A stretch of DNA of 64,000 nucleotides from Chrysoperla carnea (lineage: Eukaryota > Arthropoda > Insecta > Neuroptera > Chrysopidae), in contig NC_058337.1 of NCBI RefSeq assembly GCF_905475395.1, forward strand, positions 138,515,172 through 138,579,171, written 5' to 3'. A model generated the notes under the pieces. The model was not told the DNA's origin, searched no databases, and worked only from the letters and a program-made list of their open reading frames with translations. Position 1 is the stretch's first letter, and every line of letters starts with the position of its first letter. This document shows positions 10,010-18,960 of the stretch, in pieces. The position numbers and the translations under genes are program-made.

Positions 10010-10558
10010 TCATTTTGTCAGTACCTTAATGATTCTTACTATACCTTGATCTTCTATAACCATATGTAGCTTTTTCCATATGCGACGCTTATATTGCTTA
10101 CCATGCTTATTTTCTAGCCATTCGTTCCCTGTGTAGGCTTGTATCCCTGTACTATCCATTGAAATACAACTAAATTCTTTATCTTGATTTCCATGTAAAT
10201 ACCTAAGATCTAATGACTTCATACGCTTACTTAATGTTGTATAGTCTGGACATCTAATAGATAAACCCGAAATTTCAAAGCGCCAGTTTATAAAGCCTTG
10301 GGTTTGGCGTAACTTAAGACCGAATAAGCATCTGATCTTCAAACACTGTAATATAGCGTGATCACTATAGCGTCTAGGTCTTCCTCGTTTCATTTCCTCT
10401 CTGTAATCAGCATACCAGCCAATCGCCAAATCACTGGCAATCATAAAATCTATGCGACCCCTATTGCGTAAAAAATTATTATATTCTGACCAATGCGTTA
10501 TTTTATATTTAGAATACTTGCGTGATTTACTAAAAAGGGCTTTCTTCCGAGATCTCAT
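10010..10558 (-). pseudogene. IS5-type transposase, C-terminally truncated
   Basis: A 182-residue N-terminal half of a DDE transposase of the IS5 group. It has WSEYNNFLRNRGRIDFMIASD, the GRPRRYSDHAILQCLKIR block, YTTLSKRMKSLDLRYL and the first catalytic Asp in SMDSTGIQAYTGNEW, followed by KKLHMVIE. The second Asp and the Glu regions are missing, because the frame ends where the IS630 segment begins. It is inactive. Confidence 0.75.
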
Positions 10559-10863
10559 ATAATCAGGATTATTTTTAATTCAGGACATCTTACCAGATTA
10601 TCACCACTCTTTCTCTACAAATCTTATTTATGCAACAAAGCCGTTCTGCTCAGCATTTAGTAAGCCTAATACACGAACATTTACCTTTTCATAAAATATG
10701 TAGGGTTTAATAAGAACTCAAAGGTACAACCTTGATGGGTCACCAGCAACGCTAGTGACTAAAACAGAAATACCATCTATAATAAACAATCCTAAGTTTG
10801 TTAAAAAAGCTAAAATAGTACAGACGTTTCAAAAACTGTTAGCAATGAAATAGTACCAAAGTA
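10559..10863. other. Intergenic, IS edge and Rpn leader
   Basis: No full gene. About 10645-10710 has a short open stretch (SAQHLVSLIHEHLPFHK) ending in TAA, a possible gene relic. The last 40 bases before the Rpn gene (ACTGTTAGCAATGAAATAG) are repeated before the truncated Rpn gene at 15026, so they belong to the conserved leader of this gene family. Confidence 0.4.
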
Positions 10864-11919
10864 ATGAATGAAAAAGATATTAGTAGCAGTAAGGCAGTAG
10901 ATTCAAGTGCTACTTGCAATGATGGTTCTTCCGAGCGTCCAAGGCATGTTACATTTATTCGCAAAGCTTTTGAAAATCCAATAGTAGCTAAAGAGTTCTT
11001 TGAAATGCATCTACCCAAAGAGATTAAGGCTATGTTTTCCTCCCATACTCTTGAAATGGAAAAGGAAAGCTTTGTTGAAGCCGATCTTAAGAACTCTATA
11101 TCTGATATTCTATTTTCTGCTAAGTTTAATGATGAGAGTGGTTATTTATGGATTCTTCTGGAGCTTCAAAGTACTCCTGATCACTTCATGGCTTTTAGGC
11201 TCTTTAAATACATGATGGATATTATAGGAAGACATTTAAATTTAAACCCGAATTGTAAACATTTACCCTTTGTATACCCACTAGTGTTCTACAATGGAGT
11301 AAAACACTATAACGCCCCTGGAAACTTCTGGGACTTATTTAAAAATAAACAGTTAGTGCAAGATATTTGGAATAAAGACCATAAGCTTATTAATGTTCAT
11401 GATATTCCTGACGCAGAGCTAAAGAAAAAAACTTGGGCAGGGGTTTTGCAGTTTTTTATGAAGCATATACATGAGAGAGATTTACTAAAAAGATGGTATG
11501 AAATAGCTGATCTATTGCCTCAAATTGCACAAATGAATATCGGTATTGATTATCTAGAGCTAATTTTAACCTATACATTGATTAAAATAGAAAAAGATGA
11601 TAAAATAGAACTTGAGAAAATGCTCAAAAGCCGCTTAAATACTGAACTTGGAGAAAAACTTATGACTAGTCTTGCTCACCACTGGGAACAACAGGGAATA
11701 GAAAAAGGTATCCAACAAGGCATGCAGATTGGTAGAAATGAAGGCGTGCAGATTGGTAGAAATGAAGGCGTGCAGATTGGTAGAAATGAGGGAAAACACG
11801 AAAGAACGATAGAAGTAGCTAAAAATATGCTGACTAATAATTACTCTATCCCTGAAGTATCGCGTATTACAGGGCTTTCTATCTCAGAGATTAACAAACT
11901 TCTAAAATCTCAATCCTAA
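10864..11919 (+). CDS. Rpn-family recombination-promoting nuclease
   Basis: A 351-residue Rpn/YhgA-type PD-(D/E)xK nuclease, a family shown to nick or cut DNA and promote RecA-independent recombination. The putative active site lies in SISDILFSAKF (Asp) and LWILLELQSTPDHF (ExQ variant). A conserved middle region (FVYPLVFYNGVKHYN) follows. After a helical region there are three 8-residue QIGRNEG repeats and a C-terminal helix-turn-helix-like VAKNMLTNNYSIPEVSRITGLSISEINKL. A full open frame with an intact start. Related copies lie at 13112 and 15026. Confidence 0.85.
   Translation: MNEKDISSSKAVDSSATCNDGSSERPRHVTFIRKAFENPIVAKEFFEMHLPKEIKAMFSSHTLEMEKESFVEADLKNSISDILFSAKFNDESGYLWILLELQSTPDHFMAFRLFKYMMDIIGRHLNLNPNCKHLPFVYPLVFYNGVKHYNAPGNFWDLFKNKQLVQDIWNKDHKLINVHDIPDAELKKKTWAGVLQFFMKHIHERDLLKRWYEIADLLPQIAQMNIGIDYLELILTYTLIKIEKDDKIELEKMLKSRLNTELGEKLMTSLAHHWEQQGIEKGIQQGMQIGRNEGVQIGRNEGVQIGRNEGKHERTIEVAKNMLTNNYSIPEVSRITGLSISEINKLLKSQS
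11725..11800 (+). repeat. Three 24-bp tandem repeats inside rpn
   Basis: The unit CAGATTGGTAGAAATGAAGG plus CGTG occurs three times in near-perfect tandem (the last copy has GAGGG). Each unit is 8 codons (QIGRNEGV), so gain or loss of units keeps the frame and changes the linker length between nuclease and C-terminal motif. Confidence 0.85.
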
Positions 11920-11920
11920 C

Positions 11921-12003
11921 TTGTAAAACTCTACACTTGATCTGACAGACAGTGATTGATTAAGCAGCAAAAGAGCTGTCAGATCAAGTGTAGAGTTTTA
12001 CAA
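11921..12003. repeat. Perfect 28-bp inverted repeat hairpin
   Basis: Left arm 11921-11948 and right arm 11976-12003 are exact reverse complements over 28 bases (TTGTAAAACTCTACACTTGA at the outer end), with a 27-base loop. It begins 2 bases after the Rpn stop. It interrupts a small gene relic on the minus strand, so it behaves like a mini inverted-repeat element or fused IS ends. It could also act as a transcription terminator for the Rpn gene. Confidence 0.85.
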
Positions 12004-12147
12004 TTTAATTCTTCTCTTCTTTTTTTGTAACAAATCCTACAGTCTTCTTCCGTTAATGGTACTGCTTGCGTTTGCATCACAGTAGCATCTTGATTACTAT
12101 AATTTGTATTTAAGTGTTTCTGGAAGTTCTGATACTGTGATTTCATT
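12004..12147 (-). pseudogene. Fragment paralogous to the 60-aa gene at 12327
   Basis: From an ATG at 12147 the minus strand reads MKSQYQNFQKHLNTNY and onward to a KKRREELN block, then runs into the hairpin at 12003. The same RRREELN block followed by AIVGRHIERQKQR is present in the neighbouring frame 12327-12509, so this is a truncated paralog. Function unknown. Confidence 0.45.
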
Positions 12148-12326
12148 TTTTGAGAATTTAGGAAGTTAGTATATTTTTAATAAAATATACTAACTATTGT
12201 TTTTGGTCAAAAGCTATTGTAATCTAAATAGTACCAAAAAGGATGTCCTAAATAATATAACTATCCAAAAGTGCATTAATCTAATTTTTGGACATTAGAA
12301 TTAGATATGTCCTAAAACGTTCGTTT

Positions 12327-12509
12327 TTAGACAGCTACAGAATTTTTTTTCTGTGTTGCTCTTTGCTTTTGCCTTTCTATATGACGTCCTACTATTGCAT
12401 TTAATTCTTCACGTCTTCTCTTATAATTGTAGGTAATATTGTTCTCTGTTTTTGTATCTATATTTTGTTTTTTAATGACAGTGCTATCATATGAGCGTTG
12501 GCATTGCAT
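12327..12509 (-). CDS. Small basic hypothetical protein (60 aa)
   Basis: Not assigned. A 60-residue, strongly basic and polar protein (KRRREELNAIVGRHIERQKQR). It lies just downstream of the ProQ-like gene on the same strand (16 bases between them), and a truncated paralog follows at 12004. It probably belongs to the mobile gene set of this zone. Confidence 0.4.
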   Translation of the reverse strand: MQCQRSYDSTVIKKQNIDTKTENNITYNYKRRREELNAIVGRHIERQKQRATQKKNSVAV

Positions 12510-12525
12510 ATTTTAGTTCCTATAA

Positions 12526-13038
12526 TTATTTATAATAAAATATAAATGGAAAGGAGCAGAGCTCCTTTTCCACAAGAATATCTGTAAAGATAAGATTATT
12601 ATGACTTTTTATGTTTAAAGAATTTGTCAGTTTTTGGTGGTACTTCTTTTTAGTTACTAAAGAAACCTTCGTCCCATCTAGGTTAAAGCCTTGTTTCCCT
12701 TCGATCAATAGTTTTTTGTATCTTTTATCAGAGCAATATCTTTTAAAAAATCTGCGAATTTGTTGGTTTGAGAAATTATCTTTTTCTGCATCTATAATTT
12801 CCTTGTGAATGCCTATGGCAAGTAGTTTTGCCGGGATAGAGAAGCATAGAGGGTATTTTGTTTGTAGTAGTTTTAAAACTTGTTTGTATTCTTTTTTCCA
12901 TCGTGCAAGTTTAGCTTTTAAAGCTTCTTGTTGCTCTTGTGCTAATATTTGTGCTTTAGCGGCTTTATTGTTGCAAGCATTTTTAGTAGGTTTAGTATTA
13001 GCCGTTTTTTGCTGTAATGCACGCTTATCTATGACCAC
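12526..13038 (-). CDS. ProQ/FinO-domain RNA-binding protein
   Basis: A 170-residue protein with a basic Ala/Lys/Gln-rich helical N-terminus and a ProQ/FinO domain (about residues 60-120): LLQTKYPLCFSIPAKLLAIGI, FSNQQIRRFFKRYCSDKRYKKLLIEG and FNLDG. These domains bind structured RNAs and act as RNA chaperones. In mobile DNA they often regulate conjugation, as FinO does. The C-terminus looks ragged and may be out of its original frame. Its place among Rpn and IS genes fits an accessory origin. Confidence 0.7.
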   Translation of the reverse strand: MVIDKRALQQKTANTKPTKNACNNKAAKAQILAQEQQEALKAKLARWKKEYKQVLKLLQTKYPLCFSIPAKLLAIGIHKEIIDAEKDNFSNQQIRRFFKRYCSDKRYKKLLIEGKQGFNLDGTKVSLVTKKKYHQKLTNSLNIKSHNNLIFTDILVEKELCSFPFIFYYK

Positions 13039-13111
13039 TACTTTGAGGTAAAATAGTTTGCAGCGGCATTTTAAGCTTCAATGTAGATCTTGCAGTTTGC
13101 AAAGCGTTTTA

Positions 13112-14029
13112 CTACTCATTTCTTAGTTTGTTGATTTCAGTGATAGATAAACCAGTAACCTTGGAAATAAAATCAGGATCAGAGTCAGCTGCAAGCATAT
13201 TTTTTGCCACTTCTATTGATTTATTATATTCACCTTCAGCTTTTCCAATCTGCATACCTCTAGCTTCGCCTCTAGCTTCAGCGGATTCATTCATGAAATC
13301 TTCGACAGATTTGTTATCCATGATGCGTTTAATTTCCTGCTCATAAGCAAGGAGTTCTGCTTCATTCCAGTTAAACTGATTTAATGCTTCATAAGCACGC
13401 CCTACTACAAGATCGCTACCTATAATTTTCTGCAGGTCAGCTTCACTTGTGTTAGCAGCATATTTAAAAAAATAGCACCATTTTTCGGTAATAGTTTTTA
13501 AGTCTTCAATTTTATCTATATTAAATTTAGGTAGTTCAATAAAGCTAAAAGAGAAATCCTTTAAGTCATGTTCAAAAGCAACTTTATCAAGGATGACATG
13601 ATGAGAGAGATAATCAGCTTTATCAGGGAAGATAATATAATCACTAATAGCAATAAAGATGACTTCCTTAAGGTTAGCATAGAGCCCGTCTTGTTTTTGT
13701 CTTTGGGATAGTTGTCGTGAATAAGCTTTGGCGGCATAATATTGAGCTCTTTTCTCAACAAAGCCTTTAGAAGGGGAGACTTGCATTTCTACAATGACTT
13801 GTGTGCCATTTTGAGCTTTACATAGAACATCAACAAGAGATTGTTTTTTATAAGCAATATCAGGGTCTTGGACAGGACTTAGGAAAGTAACATCCTTTAT
13901 TTGTTCATCATCTTTAAACTCCATGATATCATTAATAAAGTGAATAAGAATGTCTTTGTGCTTTTCAGAACCAAAGATTTTCTTGAAGGCGACATCATTT
14001 TTAGGATCGAGGAACTTTGAAACTGCCAT
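13112..14029 (-). CDS. Rpn/PD-(D/E)xK nuclease family putative transposase
   Basis: A 305-residue member of the PDDEXK-type putative transposase group. It starts SKFLDPKNDVAFKKIFG, the usual opening. The active-site region is SLVDVLCKAQNGTQVIVEMQV (Asp, ExQ). A helical middle follows (KWCYFFKYAANT), then the linker GEARGMQIGKAEGEYNKS. The C-terminal VAKNMLAADSDPDFISKVTGLSITEINKL is shared with the 10864 gene. Open and apparently intact. Its N-terminal domain differs from that of the 10864 gene, so the two share mainly the tail. Confidence 0.85.
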   Translation of the reverse strand: MAVSKFLDPKNDVAFKKIFGSEKHKDILIHFINDIMEFKDDEQIKDVTFLSPVQDPDIAYKKQSLVDVLCKAQNGTQVIVEMQVSPSKGFVEKRAQYYAAKAYSRQLSQRQKQDGLYANLKEVIFIAISDYIIFPDKADYLSHHVILDKVAFEHDLKDFSFSFIELPKFNIDKIEDLKTITEKWCYFFKYAANTSEADLQKIIGSDLVVGRAYEALNQFNWNEAELLAYEQEIKRIMDNKSVEDFMNESAEARGEARGMQIGKAEGEYNKSIEVAKNMLAADSDPDFISKVTGLSITEINKLRNE

Positions 14030-14092
14030 GATTAACTACCAATATTTATATGTGCATTATATTATAGCACAAAATAGAAGATAAGTAAGTTA

Positions 14093-14672
14093 TCAATTAC
14101 TACCGTCTAAAGCCGGTAGTTTGGTTTACGCTTGCAAAGCAGATTAAAAGCGTAAACGCTAAAACTCTAAAATCATCTTTTTTATGATATTCTTCTTGTT
14201 GCTCTATATACTTCTGTACTGCTTCTGAATTCACATTACCAACTGTAACAACAAAATACCATCTAGCCCAAAGATGTTGACCCCAATATCGCTTACGAAG
14301 TAGTTCAAATTCCTGTAGCAATTTACGACTACTCTTTCCTTTAATATATTGAAACACCTTAGATATTGAGATTCTCGGTGGAACTGATACTAATATATGA
14401 ACATGATCAGGACTTATGCTGCCACTAATTATATCTATGTAATTAGCTGCACATATTTCCTGAATTACTTCCCTTGCTCTACTTGCTATTTGCCCAGTTA
14501 AAACTCTATACCTGTACTTTGTACAAAACACTATATGATACTTTAAATCATACAGGCTATGAGACCCTCTCCTATATTCCATCTCTTCCTCTAGTAACCT
14601 ATTAGATAGATTATACTAAAGTGTTCGCCTAAAGGCGAGGGTGTTAACCCTATCCCACTTAACTACATAAAT
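14093..14672 (-). mobile_element. IS200/IS605-type element
   Basis: Same ends as the copy at 6690, in reverse orientation: TCAATTACTACCGTCTAAAGCC at the low end and the CGCCTAAAGGCG hairpin plus CTTAACTACATAAA at the high end. It has removed the 5' end of an IS630 gene next to it. Confidence 0.85.
14100..14582 (-). CDS. tnpA: IS200-like TnpA with altered C-terminus
   Basis: A Y1 HUH transposase as at 6784, with HVHIL and the VQKYIEQQEEYHKK tyrosine region intact. A deletion of about 8 bases just before the normal stop replaces the last residues and extends the protein to 160 residues by reading through the right-end hairpin. Catalytic residues are kept, so activity is possible but the tail is abnormal. 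Confidence 0.8.
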   Translation of the reverse strand: MEYRRGSHSLYDLKYHIVFCTKYRYRVLTGQIASRAREVIQEICAANYIDIISGSISPDHVHILVSVPPRISISKVFQYIKGKSSRKLLQEFELLRKRYWGQHLWARWYFVVTVGNVNSEAVQKYIEQQEEYHKKDDFRVLAFTLLICFASVNQTTGFRR

Positions 14673-14730
14673 GGAAGAGCAGAGGTCAATCTCTTATATC
14701 TAAACATATTTAACTTAATTTATTATTGAT

Positions 14731-14950
14731 ATGCAGCGTGATAAAATTAAAAGCAGTAAGACTCTTAGCAAAGAAGAATTAAAAAAGTTCTAAGACCAAA
14801 ACCCTAGAAAAACATATAAAGAATTAGTCAAAATATGCCCTACACAAATCACAGAAAGTGGTATATCTAAAGCACTCAAAAGATGGAATATAAATTATCA
14901 ATCGTTCTACTATGAAAAACAACGGCAATTTAAGCAGAGATTATTATGAT
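14731..14950 (+). pseudogene. IS630-type transposase fragment
   Basis: The plus strand reads SKTLSKEELKKF, stop, DQNPRKTYKELVKICP and GISKALKRWNINYQS, a recognisable helix-turn-helix region of a second IS630-type element. It has an internal TAA and no start region or DDE domain. It is cut at its left by the IS200 copy ending at 14672. Confidence 0.55.
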
Positions 14951-15025
14951 CACTCTGCTTAATTGCTGCCATTAAAATTTTGATGATACTGAAAAAACTG
15001 TTAGCAATGAAATAGAACCAACACA

Positions 15026-15358
15026 ATGAATGAAAAAGATATTAGTAGCAAAGAAGAAGATTTAAGTGCTAATAGTGATACTTCCGAGCGTCCAAGGCAT
15101 GATGCTCTTATTCGTAAGGCTCTAGAGAACCCTATTGTTGCCCAAGAGTTCTTTGAGATGCATCTGCCAAAAGAGATTAAAGCTATGTTCTCTTCGCATA
15201 CTCTAAAGATGGAAAAGGAAAGCTTTGTTGAAGCAGATCTAAAACACTCTATATCTGATATTCTATTCTCAGCTAGGTTTAAAGATGATACTGGATATTT
15301 ATGGATACTTCTAGAGCATCAAAGTACTCCTGACCACTTCATGGCTTTAAGGCTATAT
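15026..15358 (+). pseudogene. Rpn nuclease, truncated by an IS66 element
   Basis: The first 110 residues of an Rpn nuclease close to the 10864 gene, including SISDILFSARF and LWILLEHQSTPDHFMALRL. It ends abruptly where IS66 tnpC sequence begins on the other strand (about 15355). The leader before the ATG is also shared with the 10864 gene. The nuclease core is incomplete and presumably dead. Confidence 0.85.
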
Positions 15359-16165
15359 CACTAAGGCTTGCTATTGTATCATCACCATGTATTTGCTGAC
15401 CAGAAAATATAAATTGTTGAATTGCTACTGCTATTGGCTCTAGTAGTTTAGCACATTGACCAGCCCAACTTGCCATAGTGGTTCTAGAAAGCTCGATACC
15501 TTCTCTTTGATAAATTTGTGACTGACGATTTAGTGGTAAATGATTGCAATATTTCTGAATTAATATATGTGCTAGTAATCCAGCACCCGCCTTACCTTTA
15601 TCAATAGTTTTTGATGGACGATAAGCTTGTACTATTAGTCCACAATTAGTCAAACACAGCGTGGTTTTATATGCCTTATAACCTTAAATGATGACGGAAC
15701 ATATTCTAATGTTTCTGAAATATCATCACTTATTTTACGAAATTTTGTTCCGCCACAAGAAGTACATTGATCATCAACTTCTAATAATATATCTTCTCTT
15801 GGTAAATGCTCTGGTAACTTTTGACGTTTTGGTTGTTGGTTACTACCATGATTATCTAAAGTAACTTGATCATGATTCGATGCAATATGATCGATCTTAC
15901 TTCTAAAACATGCAATAAGCTCATTTTCCTCTATTCTTAGCTCAATATTCTGTATTTGTCGCTCTAACTTTTCTGATGATTGACCATATCGTTTAGATTT
16001 TAATAACGCCAGTTGTTCCTTTAAACTATTATTTTCTTCAGTTAATGACCTATTTTCTGCATTAAGAAATTTATTTTTAATTATCAATGATTCTATATCA
16101 AGATTTAATGTTGCAACACTTTGATGCAACTCTTCTATTTCTGATAGTAAATTTTTATTAATCAC
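15358..16165 (-). pseudogene. tnpC: IS66 TnpC transposase, frameshifted and truncated
   Basis: N-terminal part of an IS66 DDE transposase. It has the coiled-coil leader (about residues 1-70, ELHQSVATLNLDIESL, ENNSLKEQLALLKSKRYGQSSEKLE), a zinc-binding CTSCGG region and then a one-base deletion at RCVCTNCG near 15655. The second frame covers AYRPSKTIDKGKAGAGLLAHIL, SRTTMASWAGQ and the first catalytic Asp in HGDDT. The rest is missing at the junction with the Rpn gene. Confidence 0.85.
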
Positions 16166-16350
16166 AAATGATATTCCAATATCTCAAATCAAGTACTAAC
16201 TTTACAGAAGCCATTTTTTATAAATAGCAAATCCAGCTACTTCTTACTAAAACAGTACACAAATGACTAATTATTATAGTAAAACTTTATAGACTAAATT
16301 ATCAAGTATATATTTGAAATTAAAACTACATTGATAAAACTAAAGCGAAT

Positions 16351-16701
16351 TTATCCAACATATTCAGGTCTATTAGACCATCTTGGATTACGCCAATCTA
16401 TACCTTCTATTAACATTGATAATTGTGCCTTGGTAATGCTAATAGATTGCTTCTCATCAACCTTAGGCCATGTGAAGTTACCACTATCAAGACATTTATA
16501 ATACAAACAAAAACCTTGACCATCCCACCATAATATTTTTATTTTGCCTGCTTGTTTACCCCTAAAAACAAATAAAATACTCTTATGAAACTGATTTAAT
16601 AATATCGATTGTGCCAATATTGATAAACCGTTAATACCCTTACGCATATCCGTACAACCAGTGCAAAGATATATCCTACTCTCTGAAGACAAATTTAACA
16701 T
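16351..16701 (-). CDS. tnpB: IS66 accessory protein TnpB
   Basis: A 116-residue IS66 Orf2 protein, full length, with the family hallmarks IYLCTGCTDMRKGINGLS, LFVFRGKQAGKIKILWWDGQGFCLYYKCL and FTWP. It is needed with TnpA and TnpC for IS66 transposition; the exact biochemical role is not settled. It lies between tnpA and tnpC on the same strand. Confidence 0.9.
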   Translation of the reverse strand: MLNLSSESRIYLCTGCTDMRKGINGLSILAQSILLNQFHKSILFVFRGKQAGKIKILWWDGQGFCLYYKCLDSGNFTWPKVDEKQSISITKAQLSMLIEGIDWRNPRWSNRPEYVG

Positions 16702-16743
16702 TGTAGCTCCAGTATTTTGATTATCTCCAGCAGTTTTGTACTT

Positions 16744-17040
16744 TTAATGTTGCCTTCCAGTACCTAACAAAGAAAAATTATTAAATACTAATTCTGCTTT
16801 ATTTAATATTATATGCTCATTGTGCTGTACTGATAATTCAACAAATTGATTATTTGAATTATTAGATACTTCCTTTTTTATCTTGTCACTCTTCTTTCTA
16901 CTACGCCAACTGTATAATGTTTTAACAGATATTCCATAAGATTTTGCAAGTTGAGATATAATACATCCTGTTTGATATGATTCACTAATGATTTGGTTCT
17001 TTTGTGCTTCTGTAATAGTGGGGATTGTGATATTCTTCAT
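16744..17040 (-). CDS. tnpA: IS66 accessory protein TnpA
   Basis: A 98-residue helix-turn-helix protein (QTGCIISQLAKSYGISVKTLYSWRSRKK) followed by a short beta-rich tail (FVELSV). It is the first gene of the IS66 set and is probably complete. The IS66 end is about 60 bases upstream. Confidence 0.85.
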   Translation of the reverse strand: MKNITIPTITEAQKNQIISESYQTGCIISQLAKSYGISVKTLYSWRSRKKSDKIKKEVSNNSNNQFVELSVQHNEHIILNKAELVFNNFSLLGTGRQH

Positions 17041-17123
17041 ACTATATTATCCTTTGCTTATGACACTATAGAATAATATGTATTGCTCACTATTTACTAG
17101 ACCGCCTTAACATGACGCTTACC

Positions 17124-18676
17124 ATTGATATCTGAATATTATAATCATTAAGAATCTGTATATGATCATTACCGGTATATTGACTACCTTGATCACTATT
17201 AAATATCTGTGGAGCTTGATACTTATTTAATGCTTCCTTCAATATATCAGTTACTAATGTCCCGTCCATGCTATTTGACAGTTTATGTAGTTAAGTGGGA
17301 TAGGGTTAACACCCTCGCCTTTAGGCGAACACTTTAGTATAATCTATCTAATAGGTTACTAGAGGAAGAGATGGATTATAGGAGAGGGTCTCATAGCCTG
17401 TATTATTTAAAGTATCATATAGTGTTTTGTACAAAGTACAGGTATAGAGTTTTAACTGGGCAAATAGCAAGTAGAGCAAGGGAAGTAATTCAGGAAATAT
17501 GTGCAGCTAATTACATAGATATAATTAGTGGCAGCATAAGTCCTGATCATGTTCATATATTAGTATCAGTTCCACCGAGTATCTCAATATCTAAGGTGTT
17601 ACAATATATTAAAGGAAAGAGTAGTCGTAAATTGCTACAGGAATTTTAACTACTTCGTAAGCGATATTGGGGTCAACATCTTTGGGCTAGAGGGTATTTT
17701 GTTATTACAGTTGGTAATGTGAATTCAGAAGCAGTACAGAAGTATATAGAGCAACAAGAAGAATATCATAAAAAAGATGATTTTAGAATATCAGAGTTTT
17801 AGCGTTTACGCTTTTAATCTGCTTTGCAAGCGTAAACCAAATTACCGGCTTTAGACGGTAGTAATTGATAGCTTAATATGGCTTTGCTATGCCAATCTAT
17901 AATGGATGCTAGATACACAAAGCCTCCGTTAGTGCGAATATATGTAATATCTCCGCGCCAGTTCTCATTAGCAGTAGGAACAACTTCTTTCTTAGTTTTA
18001 TCAGTTGTAATCCAGTATTTATCAAGTAGGTAGCTGTATATTTTATGCTCACTATCTTTTATAGTAGTTGACTTCTTTTATGAGGGTATATCGCTTCAAT
18101 ACCAATGAATCTCATAGATTTTAGCACTCGGTCTCGACCTATCTTAAAACCATCTTCTAATAATTGCTGATATATATATATATAACGATAACCAAATTCT
18201 GGATTATCTGTATATATCTCATCTATTCTATTTAATATATCTAAATTATAGCTACTAAGTCCTTCTCCTTTATAATATGTTGAAGAACGGTTAACCCCTA
18301 ATAATTCACATCGTCTTGTCTTTGGTAACTGTTCTAGCTTGGATATGACAAGACTCTTTCTATTTGATAAATCCAAGCTCCTTAGCTTTCCCACAGCCCA
18401 ATCTCTCTCAATTGTAGTTTTTCCTAATACCTTTGCCAACGCATCATTTTGCTCCTTAAGTTCTTTAATTTGTTCTTGATATTCACTCACTACCTTAGCT
18501 GGTTCAAATGCTATTGCTGCATTTGATAAAAATTGCTTCTTCCAATGTGATATACTATTGCTACTCACCTCATATTTAGACGATAACTGTGATATTGTTA
18601 CTTCTTCTTTGAATAATTCTAACACTATCTTTGTCTTCTCTTCAGCACTGAAATTCCGTATCTGTTTCTTAGTCAT
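17124..18676 (-). pseudogene. IS3-family transposase, split by IS200 and IS66
   Basis: From the ATG at 18676: an OrfA-like helix-turn-helix (FSAEEKTKIVLELFKEEVTISQLSSKYEVSSNSISHWKKQFL), then a leucine-rich region and OrfB start (CELLGVNRSSTYYK, NPEFGYRYIYIYQQL) to a frameshift near 18057. The integrase core continues in another frame (ANENWRGDITYIRTNGGFVYLASIIDWHSK) until the IS200 at 17871. On its other side it resumes (QAPQIFNSDQGSQYTG) to 17124, where IS66 begins. At least one frameshift and two insertions. Confidence 0.85.
17283..17871 (+). mobile_element. IS200/IS605-type element inside IS3
   Basis: Ends as in the 6690 copy. tnpA at 17371-17802 has the normal length, with one nonsense change (GAA to TAA in LQEFEL, near 17647). 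The HVHIL site is before the stop and the catalytic Tyr after it, so this copy is dead. It was inserted after the IS3 element was in place. Confidence 0.85.
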
Positions 18677-18854
18677 ATTATCTCCTATAAGTTATTTCTT
18701 TATTCTAACTTATTACCAAGATAACCTAACTCTTTTTTTGTCCAATTTTTTCAGTCCATTATATCTTTAAAATCGTGAATTTTATTTATTTTACTAAACA
18801 TATTTATTATTTTCTTTATTTAATTTTTTGTAATTAGCATTATTGTATGTATTA

Positions 18855-18960
18855 GCTTTTCCGTCATTGTGAGGAAAAACTATAAGTTTTGTACGTTCGC
18901 AATCTCAGGAGTCCTGCTTTACGAGATTGTCACGCTCCTTATAGTCGCTCGCAATGACAT
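18855..18960. repeat. RPE overlapping a gene 3' end
   Basis: GTCATTGTGAGG, GCAATCTCAGGAGTCCTGC, ACGAGATTGTCACGCTCC and GCTCGCAATGACA form the usual imperfect palindrome. It supplies the last ~17 codons of the hydrolase frame (DYKERDNLVKQDS), an example of an RPE read as protein. Confidence 0.75.

Larger units (their letters stand above)
15358..17123 (-). mobile_element. IS66-family element, one end lost
   Basis: Gene order tnpA-tnpB-tnpC on the minus strand. The right end, read on the minus strand, starts GTAAGCGTCATGTTAAGGCG (about 17123 downward), a typical IS66 terminus. It is inserted within IS3 orfB coding sequence. The left end is gone: tnpC is fused to the truncated Rpn gene, which shows a later deletion or recombination. 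Confidence 0.8.
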
